Positions 7,302 through 13,714 of a DNA stretch of 32,619 nt are shown one piece after another. The first letter of the stretch is position 1. The number at the start of each line of letters is the position of its first letter. The notes below the pieces were generated by a model, which saw only the letters and a program-made list of their open reading frames with translations, searched no databases and had not been told where the DNA came from. A program made the translations under genes and the position numbers. This DNA is from JAWVEV01 sp033856535 (GTDB lineage: Bacteria; Actinomycetota; Thermoleophilia; Miltoncostaeales; Miltoncostaeaceae), in contig JAWVEV010000195.1 of the NCBI GenBank assembly GCA_033856535.1, positions 1 to 32,619 on the forward strand. Reading direction: 5' to 3'.

Positions 7302-7631
7302 ATGGCGGACAACGGGATCCTCGAGATCACGGCCGACAACTTCCAGGCGACCGTGCTCGAGAACGAGAAGCCGGTGCTGGTCGACTTCTGGGCCGAGTGG
7401 TGCGGTCCGTGCCGCATGGTGGCCCCGGTGGTCGAGGAGATCGCCAAGGCGCACGAGGGCGCGCTGATCGTGGGCAAGCTGGACGTGGACGCCCACCCCG
7501 AGATCGCCCAGCGCTACAACGTCCAGGGCATCCCGTTCCTGGGGCTGTACGAGCACGGCAAGCTGGCCCGCCACGCGGTGGGCGCGATGCCGCGGCCGCA
7601 GCTCGAGGCGGCGCTCGGCCTGAACGGGTAG
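7302..7631 (+). CDS. trxA: Thioredoxin
   Basis: A 109-residue cytoplasmic disulfide reductant and the partner of TrxB. The active site WCGPC is at residues 33-37, in VDFWAEWCGPCRMVAPVVEE. The cis-proline is P78 in QGIPFLGLY; the residue after it is Phe rather than the usual Thr (IPT), a small departure in the substrate groove. The C-terminal helix is short but present. Its ATG abuts the trxB stop codon with no gap, and its coding sequence is of normal length, so it is certainly co-transcribed with trxB and translation is likely coupled. A zinc-ribbon gene follows after 4 bases. Confidence 0.95.
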   Translation: MADNGILEITADNFQATVLENEKPVLVDFWAEWCGPCRMVAPVVEEIAKAHEGALIVGKLDVDAHPEIAQRYNVQGIPFLGLYEHGKLARHAVGAMPRPQLEAALGLNG

Positions 7632-7635
7632 CGCC

Positions 7636-7866
7636 GTGCCGACCTACGACCTCGCCTGCGAGGGCTGCGGGCACCACTTCGAGGCCTTCCGGCAGGGGTT
7701 CCTCCGCGACGAGGACCGCTCCTGTCCCGAGTGCGGCGCGCCCGACGCGACCCAGCGCTTCACCGGCTTCGTGACGGCCCGGCCCAGCCGCGGCGCGGCG
7801 ACCACCACCGTCACCGGGTTCGGTGGTGGTGGGGGCTGCTGCGGCGGCTCCTGCGGCTGCGGCTAG
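7636..7866 (+). CDS. FmdB-type zinc ribbon protein with Gly/Cys-rich tail
   Basis: A 76-residue protein whose first half is a FmdB/regulatory-type zinc ribbon: MPTYDLACEGCGHHFEAF gives the first CxxC (C8, C11) and SCPECG the second (C34, C37). The name FmdB comes from a formamidase regulator, but most members have no known role; small zinc ribbons of this kind are often metal- or redox-linked. After a Thr/Ala-rich linker the last 16 residues are a run of glycines followed by CCGGSCGCG, four cysteines that could bind a metal. The start is GTG, 4 bases after the trxA stop. The tail is a recurrent feature of actinobacterial members in my recollection. Membership in the thioredoxin block suggests a thiol or metal role. 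Confidence 0.8.
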   Translation: MPTYDLACEGCGHHFEAFRQGFLRDEDRSCPECGAPDATQRFTGFVTARPSRGAATTTVTGFGGGGGCCGGSCGCG

Positions 7867-7878
7867 GGGGGCGGAGCG

Positions 7879-8157
7879 ATGGCCTCGACGCGGCCCCGGC
7901 CCTCCCGCGAGCAGCTCGCGGTGCGGCTGCGCCGCGCCGAGGGCCAGCTGCGCGGGGTGCAGCGGATGCTCGAGGAGGGCGCCGACTGCACCGAGGTGCT
8001 CCCTCAGCTGGCGGCGGTCAAGGCGGCCGTCGACCAGGTGGGGCTGCACCTGATCTCCGATCGCCTGCGGGCCTGCGTGGAGGGCGACGGCGAGTGCCCC
8101 GAGGAGTTCGACGAAGCCGTCTCGACCTTCCTGCGCTACGCCACCCTGGCCAAGTAA
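7879..8157 (+). CDS. CsoR-family (DUF156) transcriptional repressor, CstR-like ligand set
   Basis: A 92-residue all-helical DNA-binding repressor of the CsoR/RcnR/FrmR/CstR family. It has the conserved RLRRAEGQLRGVQRMLEEG helix 1 and the DCTEVLPQLAAVKAAV helix 2. Copper-sensing CsoR proteins use a Cys-His-Cys set; here the equivalents are C37, R62 and C66 (helix end ISDRLRAC), so the Cu-binding His is replaced by Arg while both Cys remain. That pattern, two cysteines without the histidine, is what persulfide-sensing CstR proteins show. It ends a block with trxB, trxA and a zinc ribbon, which supports a thiol/persulfide or oxidative signal rather than copper. The ATG is 12 bases after the previous stop. 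The family is certain; the sensed molecule is inference. Confidence 0.85.
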   Translation: MASTRPRPSREQLAVRLRRAEGQLRGVQRMLEEGADCTEVLPQLAAVKAAVDQVGLHLISDRLRACVEGDGECPEEFDEAVSTFLRYATLAK

Positions 8158-8194
8158 CACCTCTCACCGCGGGTGTGCGACCCCGCCTCCCTGT

Positions 8195-8200
8195 GGGTAT
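8195..8200 (+). promoter_or_regulatory. Possible SigB/SigF-type -10 (GGGTAT) upstream of csbD-like gene
   Basis: GGGTAT is the consensus -10 of the general-stress sigma factors SigB (Bacillus) and SigF (mycobacteria). It lies 57 bases before the csbD-like start. A GGTGT at 8172-8176 could be a poor -35 (consensus GGTTT or GTTT), at a slightly long 18-base distance. CsbD of B. subtilis is SigB-controlled, so the fit is biologically sensible, but it rests on six bases. Confidence 0.35.
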
Positions 8201-8215
8201 CCCAGGTCCGAGGCC

Positions 8216-8232
8216 GCCCCGCGCCGCGGGGC
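8216..8232 (+). terminator. Short GC hairpin between csoR-like and csbD-like genes
   Basis: GCCCCGC-gcc-GCGGGGC forms a perfect 7-bp stem with a 3-base loop, without a following T tract. It could end readthrough from the trxB block, but it lies downstream of the GGGTAT element, so it might instead be part of the csbD leader. Weak call. Confidence 0.25.
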
Positions 8233-8256
8233 CGGCCCGGGGCTGAGGAGGCCGAG

Positions 8257-8439
8257 ATGACCGAGGACGGGAAGGTCCGGGAGCTGAAGGGCCGCGCGAA
8301 GGAGGCCGCCGGCGCGGTGGCCGACGACGGGGACCTGAAGCGCGAGGGCCGCGCCGACCAGCGCGGCGGCAAGCTCTCCCAGGCCGGCGAGAAGCTGCGG
8401 GACGCGGCCGACGACGTGAAGGACGCGATCAAGAAGTAG
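8257..8439 (+). CDS. CsbD family general stress protein
   Basis: A 60-residue, highly charged protein with the CsbD signature: KGRAKEAAGAVADDGDLKREGRADQRGGK, followed by an amphipathic tail ending in DDVKDAIKK. CsbD-like proteins are small hydrophilic helical proteins strongly induced by general stress in many bacteria; the molecular function is unknown. The ATG at 8257 has GAGGAG with 6 bases spacing. The frame is open a little earlier, but those codons hold the GC hairpin and are not in family style. A GGGTAT element upstream would match stress-sigma control. The next gene is convergent, with a GC-rich dyad between them. Confidence 0.88.
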   Translation: MTEDGKVRELKGRAKEAAGAVADDGDLKREGRADQRGGKLSQAGEKLRDAADDVKDAIKK

Positions 8440-8441
8440 CG

Positions 8442-8462
8442 GCCGCCGCGGGCCGCGGCGCC
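8442..8462. terminator. GC-rich dyad between convergent genes
   Basis: GCCGCCGCGG (8442-8451) and CCGCGGCGCC (8453-8462) pair with one mismatch; the practical stem is 7-8 bp once a loop is allowed. It starts 2 bases after the csbD-like stop and ends 3 bases before the HAD gene's stop on the other strand, so it could act in both directions. There is no T tract, as is common in high-GC actinobacteria. Confidence 0.4.
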
Positions 8463-8465
8463 GGC

Positions 8466-9164
8466 TCAGCGCCGCGGCTCGAGCAGCGCCGCCAGCTCGG
8501 TGAGCGCGCCGATGCGCGGGCACGGCCCGTCGCCGAGGGCGCCCTCGCGGTCGATCAGCACGGCGGCGACGCCGGCCTGCCGCGCGCCCAGGCAGTCCAG
8601 GTCCGGGCGGTCGCCGCAGTGCACGACGGCCTCGGGCGGCAGCCCGAGCTCGCCCAGCACGTGGTGGAAGAGGCCCGGGCTCGGCTTCCGCGAGCCCACG
8701 ATCGCGCTGATCCCGGTCACCTCGAAGCGGTCGAGGATCCCCAGCCGCGCGAGCTCCTCGGGCAGCGAGCAGTCCCAGTTGCTCACCACCGCGAGGCGCA
8801 GGCCGGCGGCCCGCAGGGCGTCGAGCGCCGGCAGCGCGTCGGGCAGCAGGACGAAGCGCAGGCTGGCCACCAGCAGCTCGGCCAGGCGGTCGAGCGGCGG
8901 CAGCGGGCCGCCGAGGTGGCGGGCGACCACGGCCGCGCAGCGGCGGCGCAGGTCGGCCAGGCTCGCTGCGTCGCGGCCCAGGTCGTGGTTCGCCCGGTAG
9001 AAGAGGATCTCGGCCCGGATCGCCGTCCCGACGGCCGCCTCGGGATGCGGAAACCCCTCCTCGGCGAGCAGCCGCGCGAGGGCCGGCGCGGGTGGCTCGA
9101 GGGTCACCATGGTGCCGTACGCATCGAGCAGGACGGCCTCGACCGGGCGTTCGGGTGGGCTCAC
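8466..9164 (-). CDS. HAD superfamily hydrolase (haloacid dehalogenase/phosphatase type)
   Basis: A 232-residue cytoplasmic HAD-fold hydrolase. Motif I is LLDAYGTMV with the nucleophile D14; the second acidic residue of the phosphatase DxD form is Tyr16, the DxYGT form seen in haloacid dehalogenase-type members. Motif II is VVSNWD (S128), motif III is K160 in SRKPSPG, and motif IV is CGDRPDLDCLGARQAG (D185, D190). A helical cap domain covers about 20-105. The fold and motifs are clear; the substrate is not, and subfamily IA phosphatases look similar. It is convergent with the csbD-like gene. Its GTG start is 49 bases from that of the divergent secreted-protein gene, and TATAGA lies 8 bases upstream. 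Confidence 0.88.
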   Translation of the reverse strand: MSPPERPVEAVLLDAYGTMVTLEPPAPALARLLAEEGFPHPEAAVGTAIRAEILFYRANHDLGRDAASLADLRRRCAAVVARHLGGPLPPLDRLAELLVASLRFVLLPDALPALDALRAAGLRLAVVSNWDCSLPEELARLGILDRFEVTGISAIVGSRKPSPGLFHHVLGELGLPPEAVVHCGDRPDLDCLGARQAGVAAVLIDREGALGDGPCPRIGALTELAALLEPRR

Positions 9165-9174
9165 GAGGGGCGTC

Positions 9175-9180
9175 TATACT
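9175..9180 (+). promoter_or_regulatory. Putative -10 element (TATACT)
   Basis: TATACT lies 33 bases before the GTG at 9213 and is the best -10 match in this spacer; that gene also has a good ribosome binding site, so this transcript would carry a short leader. On the opposite strand the same bases read as TATAGA, 8 bases before the HAD start, so two divergent promoters may overlap here. No convincing -35 is seen. Confidence 0.45.
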
Positions 9181-9212
9181 CGGTCTCCGCCGAGAGCGTG
9201 GGAGGGTGCCTC

Positions 9213-9680
9213 GTGCGTGTGCCGAAAGGGCGTATCGCCGTTCCGGTGACCGCGATCTCCGTCGTCGCGTTGGCATGGGCGCCGGCTCCGGTGGCGAACC
9301 ACTACGCGGACGGACCCGGCGGCGCGAAGGCCGGCCTGGTCCGCGTCGACCGAGGATGGGAGTTCGTGTACCACGCCGTGCGGCTCTCACGCGGGGCGGA
9401 GCTCGGGACCAGCGGCCAGGCGATGGACCGCGCACGGCTGATCTGGGCATCGCGTCCGCGCGCCGAGTCGGTGGACCTCCGATACGTGGACGGGCCCTTC
9501 AGGGTGCCGGTGCCCAGGGGCGGCGTGGTCCCGCGCAACCCGGTGGCGCGCCCGCGTGACCGTTTGGCATGGGTGGTCGAAGGACAGGTGGGCGACGGGC
9601 CGCGCCAGATGATCGGCCTCCTCGACTACAGGAGCGGTGACCTGACCTGGAAGCTCCGCCCGAGGGCGGGCCGAGCGTGA
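9213..9680 (+). CDS. Hypothetical secreted or membrane-anchored protein
   Basis: A 155-residue protein with a basic start (MRVPKGR) and one hydrophobic segment at about residues 8-26 ending in APAPVA, which could be a signal peptide or anchor. The rest is polar, with tryptophans at intervals (RGWEF, LIWAS, LAWVV, LTWKL) and no cysteine, suggesting a small beta-rich extracellular domain. The GTG has GGAGGG with 6 bases spacing. The stop overlaps the PBP start (GTGA), so it is co-translated with a cell-wall synthase. Codon use is less GC-biased than its neighbours (GTT, GCA, TTG, CGT appear). I do not recognise a family. Its position suggests an envelope role. Confidence 0.75.
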   Translation: MRVPKGRIAVPVTAISVVALAWAPAPVANHYADGPGGAKAGLVRVDRGWEFVYHAVRLSRGAELGTSGQAMDRARLIWASRPRAESVDLRYVDGPFRVPVPRGGVVPRNPVARPRDRLAWVVEGQVGDGPRQMIGLLDYRSGDLTWKLRPRAGRA

Positions 9681-11989
9681 CCCCGCGCCGAGCGCGCAAG
9701 CGGCGGATCGCCGCGCGGCGGGCCGGGCGCCGGCGCGCGGCCCGGAAGGGCTCGCTGCGCGTCATGGTCACTGCGATCGCGCTGGCCGTGGTCTGCGGCG
9801 GCGCCCTGGTCTGCGCGATCGCCGTCGCCTCGGTGGTGATGGACGTCAACAGCCGGGGGCTCAAGGAGATCCGGCTCGGGGAGAACACCCAGGTGTTCGA
9901 CCGCAACGGCGACCTGCTCGGGCTGGTGCCCGCCGAGACGAACCGCACCGAGGTGAGCGAGGACCTGATCCCGCGGGAGCTCGAGGACGCCACGGTGGCG
10001 ATCGAGGACAAGCGGTTCTACAAGCACGGCGGAGTGGACTACTCCCGCATCGTGGGCGCCGCCGTCCACGACCTGCAGCACGGATCGACCACCCAGGGCG
10101 GCAGCACGATCACGATGCAGCTGATCAAGAACCTGTACGACCCGGGCGCCGCCCGGACGATCACGCGCAAGCTGCAGGAGGCGTACCTCGCCTACCAGTA
10201 CGAGCACAAGTACTCGAAGTCCGAGATCCTCACCAAGTACCTGAACGGCGTCTTCTACGGGAACAACGCCGTCGGGGTCGAGGCCGCCGCCCAGACCTAC
10301 TTCAACAAGACGGTCTCCGACATCAGCCTGCCCCAGGCGGCGCTCCTGGCGGGGCTGCCCCAGGCGCCGAGCGCCTACGACCCGTTCAACCGGCCCGAGG
10401 TGGCCCGCGAGCGGCGCAACACGGTGCTCGACCAGATGGCCGATCAGGGCTACATCTCCGAGGAGAAGGCCGAGCGGGCCAAGCGGTCCGGCCTCGCGCT
10501 GAAGCGCGGCACGGCCTACCACCTGCCCAAGGAGGCCTTCTTCTTCGAGTACGTCCGCCAGCTGCTGGTGGAGCGCTACGGCGAGAAGGAGGTCCAGCAG
10601 GGCGGGTTCAAGGTCTACACCACGGTCGACCCGCACTTTCAGGAGGCCGCGCGCACGGCGATCAGGGAGCGGCTCGGCCTCAGCACCGACCCGGCCTCCG
10701 CCGTGGTCATGATCGACACGCGCACCGGGTTCATCCGGGCGATGGAGTCGAGCCAGACGTTCACCAGCCAGAGCCAGTTCAACTTCGCGGCCCAGGCCCG
10801 GCGCCAGACCGGCTCCACGGCCAAGACCTTCGTGCTGGCGGCGGCCATCGAGGCCGGCATCAGCCCGAGCACGATCTACTGGAGCCGCCCGCTGAACTTC
10901 GATGACGACGAGTACGGCCACATCGAGGTCTCGACCTACAGCCACAGCTACGGCGGCCCGACCGACATCCGCTCCGCGACGCTGGCCTCGGACAACACCG
11001 TCTTCCAGCAGCTGGCGCTGGACGTGGGGCCGAGCAAGGTCGTCGACATCGCCGAGCGCATGGGCATCCCGCCCGAGCACCGCCTGCCGAACGTCGCCTC
11101 GGTCGCGCTGGGCTCCGGCGAGGTGACGCCGCTCGACATGGCGGTGGCGTACGCGCCGCTCTCCAACGGCGGCCTGCGGGTGGAGCCGCGGGCGATCGTG
11201 CGCGTGGTCAAGCCCGACGGGACCACCGAGGTCTTCAAGCCGAAGCGGAAGCGCGCCTTCACCGACGGGGTCTCCTACGAGGTCAGCAAGATCCTCGAGG
11301 CCAACATCCAGGGCGGAACCGGCGTCGCGGCGCGCCTCAGCGTGCCGGCGGCCGGCAAGACCGGCACCACCGACGACTACACCGACGCCTGGTTCGTCGG
11401 CTACACCCCGCACTTCTCCACCTCGGTCTGGGTCGGCTACCCGAACTCCGACGGCATCCGGCGCTCGATGTACAACGTCCACGGCCGGACCGTCTCGGGC
11501 GGCAGCTTCCCCGCCGAGATCTGGGGCGACTTCATGCGGGTGGTCACGGAGAACGCGCCGTACGAGGAGTTCGCCCAGCCCACGCACCCGGCCGTCTTCA
11601 AGCCGTTCACCAGCCCGTTCACCGAGGAGGCCCAGGCGGAGGCCGCGCGCCTCAAGGAGGAGGAGCTCAAGGAGGAGAAGAAGAAGGCCGCCCGCAAGCG
11701 CAAGCTGGCCCGGCTGCGGCGCGAGGCGCGCGAGCGCGACGAGGAGGAGGCCGCCCAGGGCGAGAACCAGCCCGGGGGCTACCCCAGCGAGCCGGCGGGC
11801 TCCAACCCGCCGCCGCCGGTCGACCCGAACGCTCCGGACCCGGGCACCGGCGTGCCGGATCCCGGCACGTCGCCTCCGGTCGCCGAGCCGCCGGTCGACC
11901 CCGCCGGCGAGGCCCCGGTCCCCGCCGCACCGCCGCCCGACGCCGGCGATGTCGCCAACGGCAACGGCCGCCGGGCCGAGACTCCCTAG
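9677..11989 (+). CDS. Class A penicillin-binding protein (transglycosylase/transpeptidase)
   Basis: A 770-residue bifunctional peptidoglycan synthase of the PBP1A/PonA type, anchored in the membrane and acting outside. A very basic cytoplasmic tail (1-28) precedes a transmembrane helix (about 30-55). The GT51 domain (about 70-245) has the catalytic Glu110 in AIEDKRFYKHGG and the QGGSTITMQ motif. The transpeptidase domain (about 330-620) has SxxK as S380-TAK383, SxN as S438-DN440, and K561-TGT. After the enzyme domains come a highly charged Lys/Glu/Arg segment (about 655-700), probably coiled coil, and a Pro/Gly-rich tail to the end. The GTG start overlaps the upstream stop (GTGA). The in-frame region after its TAG stop is also coding; see the next entry. 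Confidence 0.95.
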   Translation: MTPRRARKRRIAARRAGRRRAARKGSLRVMVTAIALAVVCGGALVCAIAVASVVMDVNSRGLKEIRLGENTQVFDRNGDLLGLVPAETNRTEVSEDLIPRELEDATVAIEDKRFYKHGGVDYSRIVGAAVHDLQHGSTTQGGSTITMQLIKNLYDPGAARTITRKLQEAYLAYQYEHKYSKSEILTKYLNGVFYGNNAVGVEAAAQTYFNKTVSDISLPQAALLAGLPQAPSAYDPFNRPEVARERRNTVLDQMADQGYISEEKAERAKRSGLALKRGTAYHLPKEAFFFEYVRQLLVERYGEKEVQQGGFKVYTTVDPHFQEAARTAIRERLGLSTDPASAVVMIDTRTGFIRAMESSQTFTSQSQFNFAAQARRQTGSTAKTFVLAAAIEAGISPSTIYWSRPLNFDDDEYGHIEVSTYSHSYGGPTDIRSATLASDNTVFQQLALDVGPSKVVDIAERMGIPPEHRLPNVASVALGSGEVTPLDMAVAYAPLSNGGLRVEPRAIVRVVKPDGTTEVFKPKRKRAFTDGVSYEVSKILEANIQGGTGVAARLSVPAAGKTGTTDDYTDAWFVGYTPHFSTSVWVGYPNSDGIRRSMYNVHGRTVSGGSFPAEIWGDFMRVVTENAPYEEFAQPTHPAVFKPFTSPFTEEAQAEAARLKEEELKEEKKKAARKRKLARLRREARERDEEEAAQGENQPGGYPSEPAGSNPPPPVDPNAPDPGTGVPDPGTSPPVAEPPVDPAGEAPVPAAPPPDAGDVANGNGRRAETP

Positions 11990-12253
11990 GCGGCCGTCGC
12001 GCGCAGACCGACCCGACCCGAGCTCGCCCGCGCCGTCCGCCGGGCCGCCGCCGAGGCCGCCCGCCCCCGCGGCGCCGCGGCGATCGCCGGCATCCTGGCG
12101 CTGGCGCTCTACCTGTTCGGCCCGCCCGGCGGGGACGCCGCCGCGCACCTGTACCAGACCCAGGTCTGGCGCGATCAGGGCTGGGAGCTGTGGGACAACT
12201 TCTGGTACTCGGGCCGCTACGCGCAGGTCAACTACAGCCTGATCTACTACCCG
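11990..12253 (+). other. Coding 5' extension of the membrane protein, no ATG/GTG/TTG start
   Basis: This stretch is in frame with the gene starting at ATG 12254 and has good coding character. It encodes a basic segment, a hydrophobic helix (GAAAIAGILALALYLFG), a GGDAAAHLYQ motif, then WELWDNFWYSGRYAQVNYS leading straight into the annotated start. This looks like the genuine N-terminus of a polytopic glycosyltransferase-like protein. Yet there is no ATG, GTG or TTG in this frame between the PBP stop TAG (11987-11989) and 12254. Possibilities are a rare start codon (several CTG codons exist, none with a clear ribosome binding site), readthrough of the PBP stop in the same frame, or a base error in the sequence. 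Confidence 0.6.
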
Positions 12254-13708
12254 ATGGCCGCCGTCCTCGGGACGGCGACCGTGGTGGCCGGATCGGCCGC
12301 CGCCGCGGCCGGCGCCTTCGCCGCGATCGTGCGCCGCCAGTGGCCGGCCCTGGCGACCGGACCGGTCCTCGCGTTCGCCCTGGTGGGGCCGCTCGGCGTG
12401 GTGGCCGGGACCTACCCCTTCCAGCTCGGCATGGCCTTCGCGCTCGCCGCGCTGGCGGCGCTCGGCGCCCGCAGGGCCGGGCGGACCTTCGCGCTGGTCG
12501 TCCTCACCGGGCTCGCCCACCCGCTGGCGCTGGTCTTCGCGCTGGTGGTCCTGGGCGCGGTGGGGCTCACGAGCGGCCGCTGGTGGCGCGAGCCGCGCTG
12601 GCGCATGCTGGCGGTCGGGGCGGTCGCGGTGGGCGGCGCCCAGGGCCTGCTCATGCGGGCCTTCGCCTCCGACGGCGCGCGGTACCCGTTCTCGCCCGTG
12701 GCGGCGCTCGCGATCGCGCTCTTCTGCGGCGCCGGCGTGCTGCTGACGCGCGGGATCCACGGCCAGCGCCAGCTGCGCGCGCTCTTCCTCGCCTACGGGG
12801 CGGTGGCGGCCGGCGCGTTCCTGGTCTCCTCGCCGCTCGGCGGGAACATCGAGCGGCTGATCCTGCTCATGGGCACGCCGCTGCTGCTGCTGCCGCTGGC
12901 GGCGCGGCGCTTCCGCCCGCGCGGGATCGCGCTGGGCTGCGTGGCCGCGGCGCTCGCCTGGCAGGCCTTCCCCGCGGTGGCCGGCTGGAGCACCGCCTCG
13001 GCCGCCCGGGCCGACCAGGAGGAGTACTGGTACCCGGTCATCGCCTTCCTCGACGAGCACCCCGACCCGAACCACCGCGTCGAGGTGGTGGCGACGGCCG
13101 ACAACTGGGAGGCCTTCCACCTGGCCCGGCGCGGGGTGCCGCTGGCGCGCGGCTGGTTCCGCCAGGACGACTTCCCCGGCAACGCGGTGCTCTACCAGCC
13201 GCTCACGCCCCGCGGCTACCAGGCGTGGCTGCGCCGGGTGGGCGTCCGGTACGTCTTCCTGCCCGACGACCCGCTCGACTACAGCGGGCGTAACGAGGCC
13301 AAGCTGCTGCGCGGCGGCGACTCGGGGCTCGACCTGGTGGCGAAGGTCGGCGGCTGGACGGTCTACGAGCTCCCGAAGCCGACGCCGATCGCGACGCCGA
13401 CCGGGCGCCAGGTCCACGGGCCGGACGCGGTCGACGTGCTCGGGATGACCCAGGACACGCTCACGCTGCGCGTCGCCGGGCCCGGCCGCTACCGCCTGCG
13501 CCTGAGCTACACGCCGTACTGGCGGGTGGTGCGCGGGCTGGCCTGCGTGGGCCCGGCGACGCCCTCGGGCACCGAGCTGCGGACCGTCGGGGCCGGCGTG
13601 ATCGAGCTGAGCTTCGCGGTGCGGCTCGGGAGGTTCGTGGGAGCCGTGCTCGGCAGCGAGCACACCTGCGGGACCCCGACGGCGGCGCCGAAGGAGCCCG
13701 CCGCCTAG
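12254..13708 (+). CDS. Polytopic membrane protein with C-terminal soluble domain (GT-C-like)
   Basis: From the first ATG this is 484 residues; the real protein probably also includes the 88 codons upstream. The N-terminal two-thirds is a series of about eight to nine hydrophobic helices separated by short loops with Arg-rich ends. The last 230 residues are soluble, starting around EEYWYPVIAFLDEHPDPNHRVEVVATADNWEAF and including YVFLPDDPLDYSGRN. Large membrane enzymes that use polyprenyl-phosphate sugars often have this plan, with an acidic motif in the first external loop; the GGDAAAH of the upstream extension would be that motif. It follows the PBP on the same strand and converges with the glycan operon at 13715 with only 6 bases between. 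The enzyme class is inference. Confidence 0.75.
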   Translation: MAAVLGTATVVAGSAAAAAGAFAAIVRRQWPALATGPVLAFALVGPLGVVAGTYPFQLGMAFALAALAALGARRAGRTFALVVLTGLAHPLALVFALVVLGAVGLTSGRWWREPRWRMLAVGAVAVGGAQGLLMRAFASDGARYPFSPVAALAIALFCGAGVLLTRGIHGQRQLRALFLAYGAVAAGAFLVSSPLGGNIERLILLMGTPLLLLPLAARRFRPRGIALGCVAAALAWQAFPAVAGWSTASAARADQEEYWYPVIAFLDEHPDPNHRVEVVATADNWEAFHLARRGVPLARGWFRQDDFPGNAVLYQPLTPRGYQAWLRRVGVRYVFLPDDPLDYSGRNEAKLLRGGDSGLDLVAKVGGWTVYELPKPTPIATPTGRQVHGPDAVDVLGMTQDTLTLRVAGPGRYRLRLSYTPYWRVVRGLACVGPATPSGTELRTVGAGVIELSFAVRLGRFVGAVLGSEHTCGTPTAAPKEPAA

Positions 13709-13714
13709 GGGCCT

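Noticed and set aside
7879..8157. Copper sensing by the CsoR-family regulator
   Set aside because: The Cu(I)-binding His position is Arg62, and no copper ATPase or chaperone gene is nearby; a thiol-type signal fits better.
9626..13663. A 1345-codon open frame on the minus strand opposite the PBP and the membrane protein
   Set aside because: It is dominated by Arg, Gly, Ala, Val, His and Asp in the style of antisense shadows of GC-rich genes, has no domain, and overlaps two well-supported genes on the plus strand.
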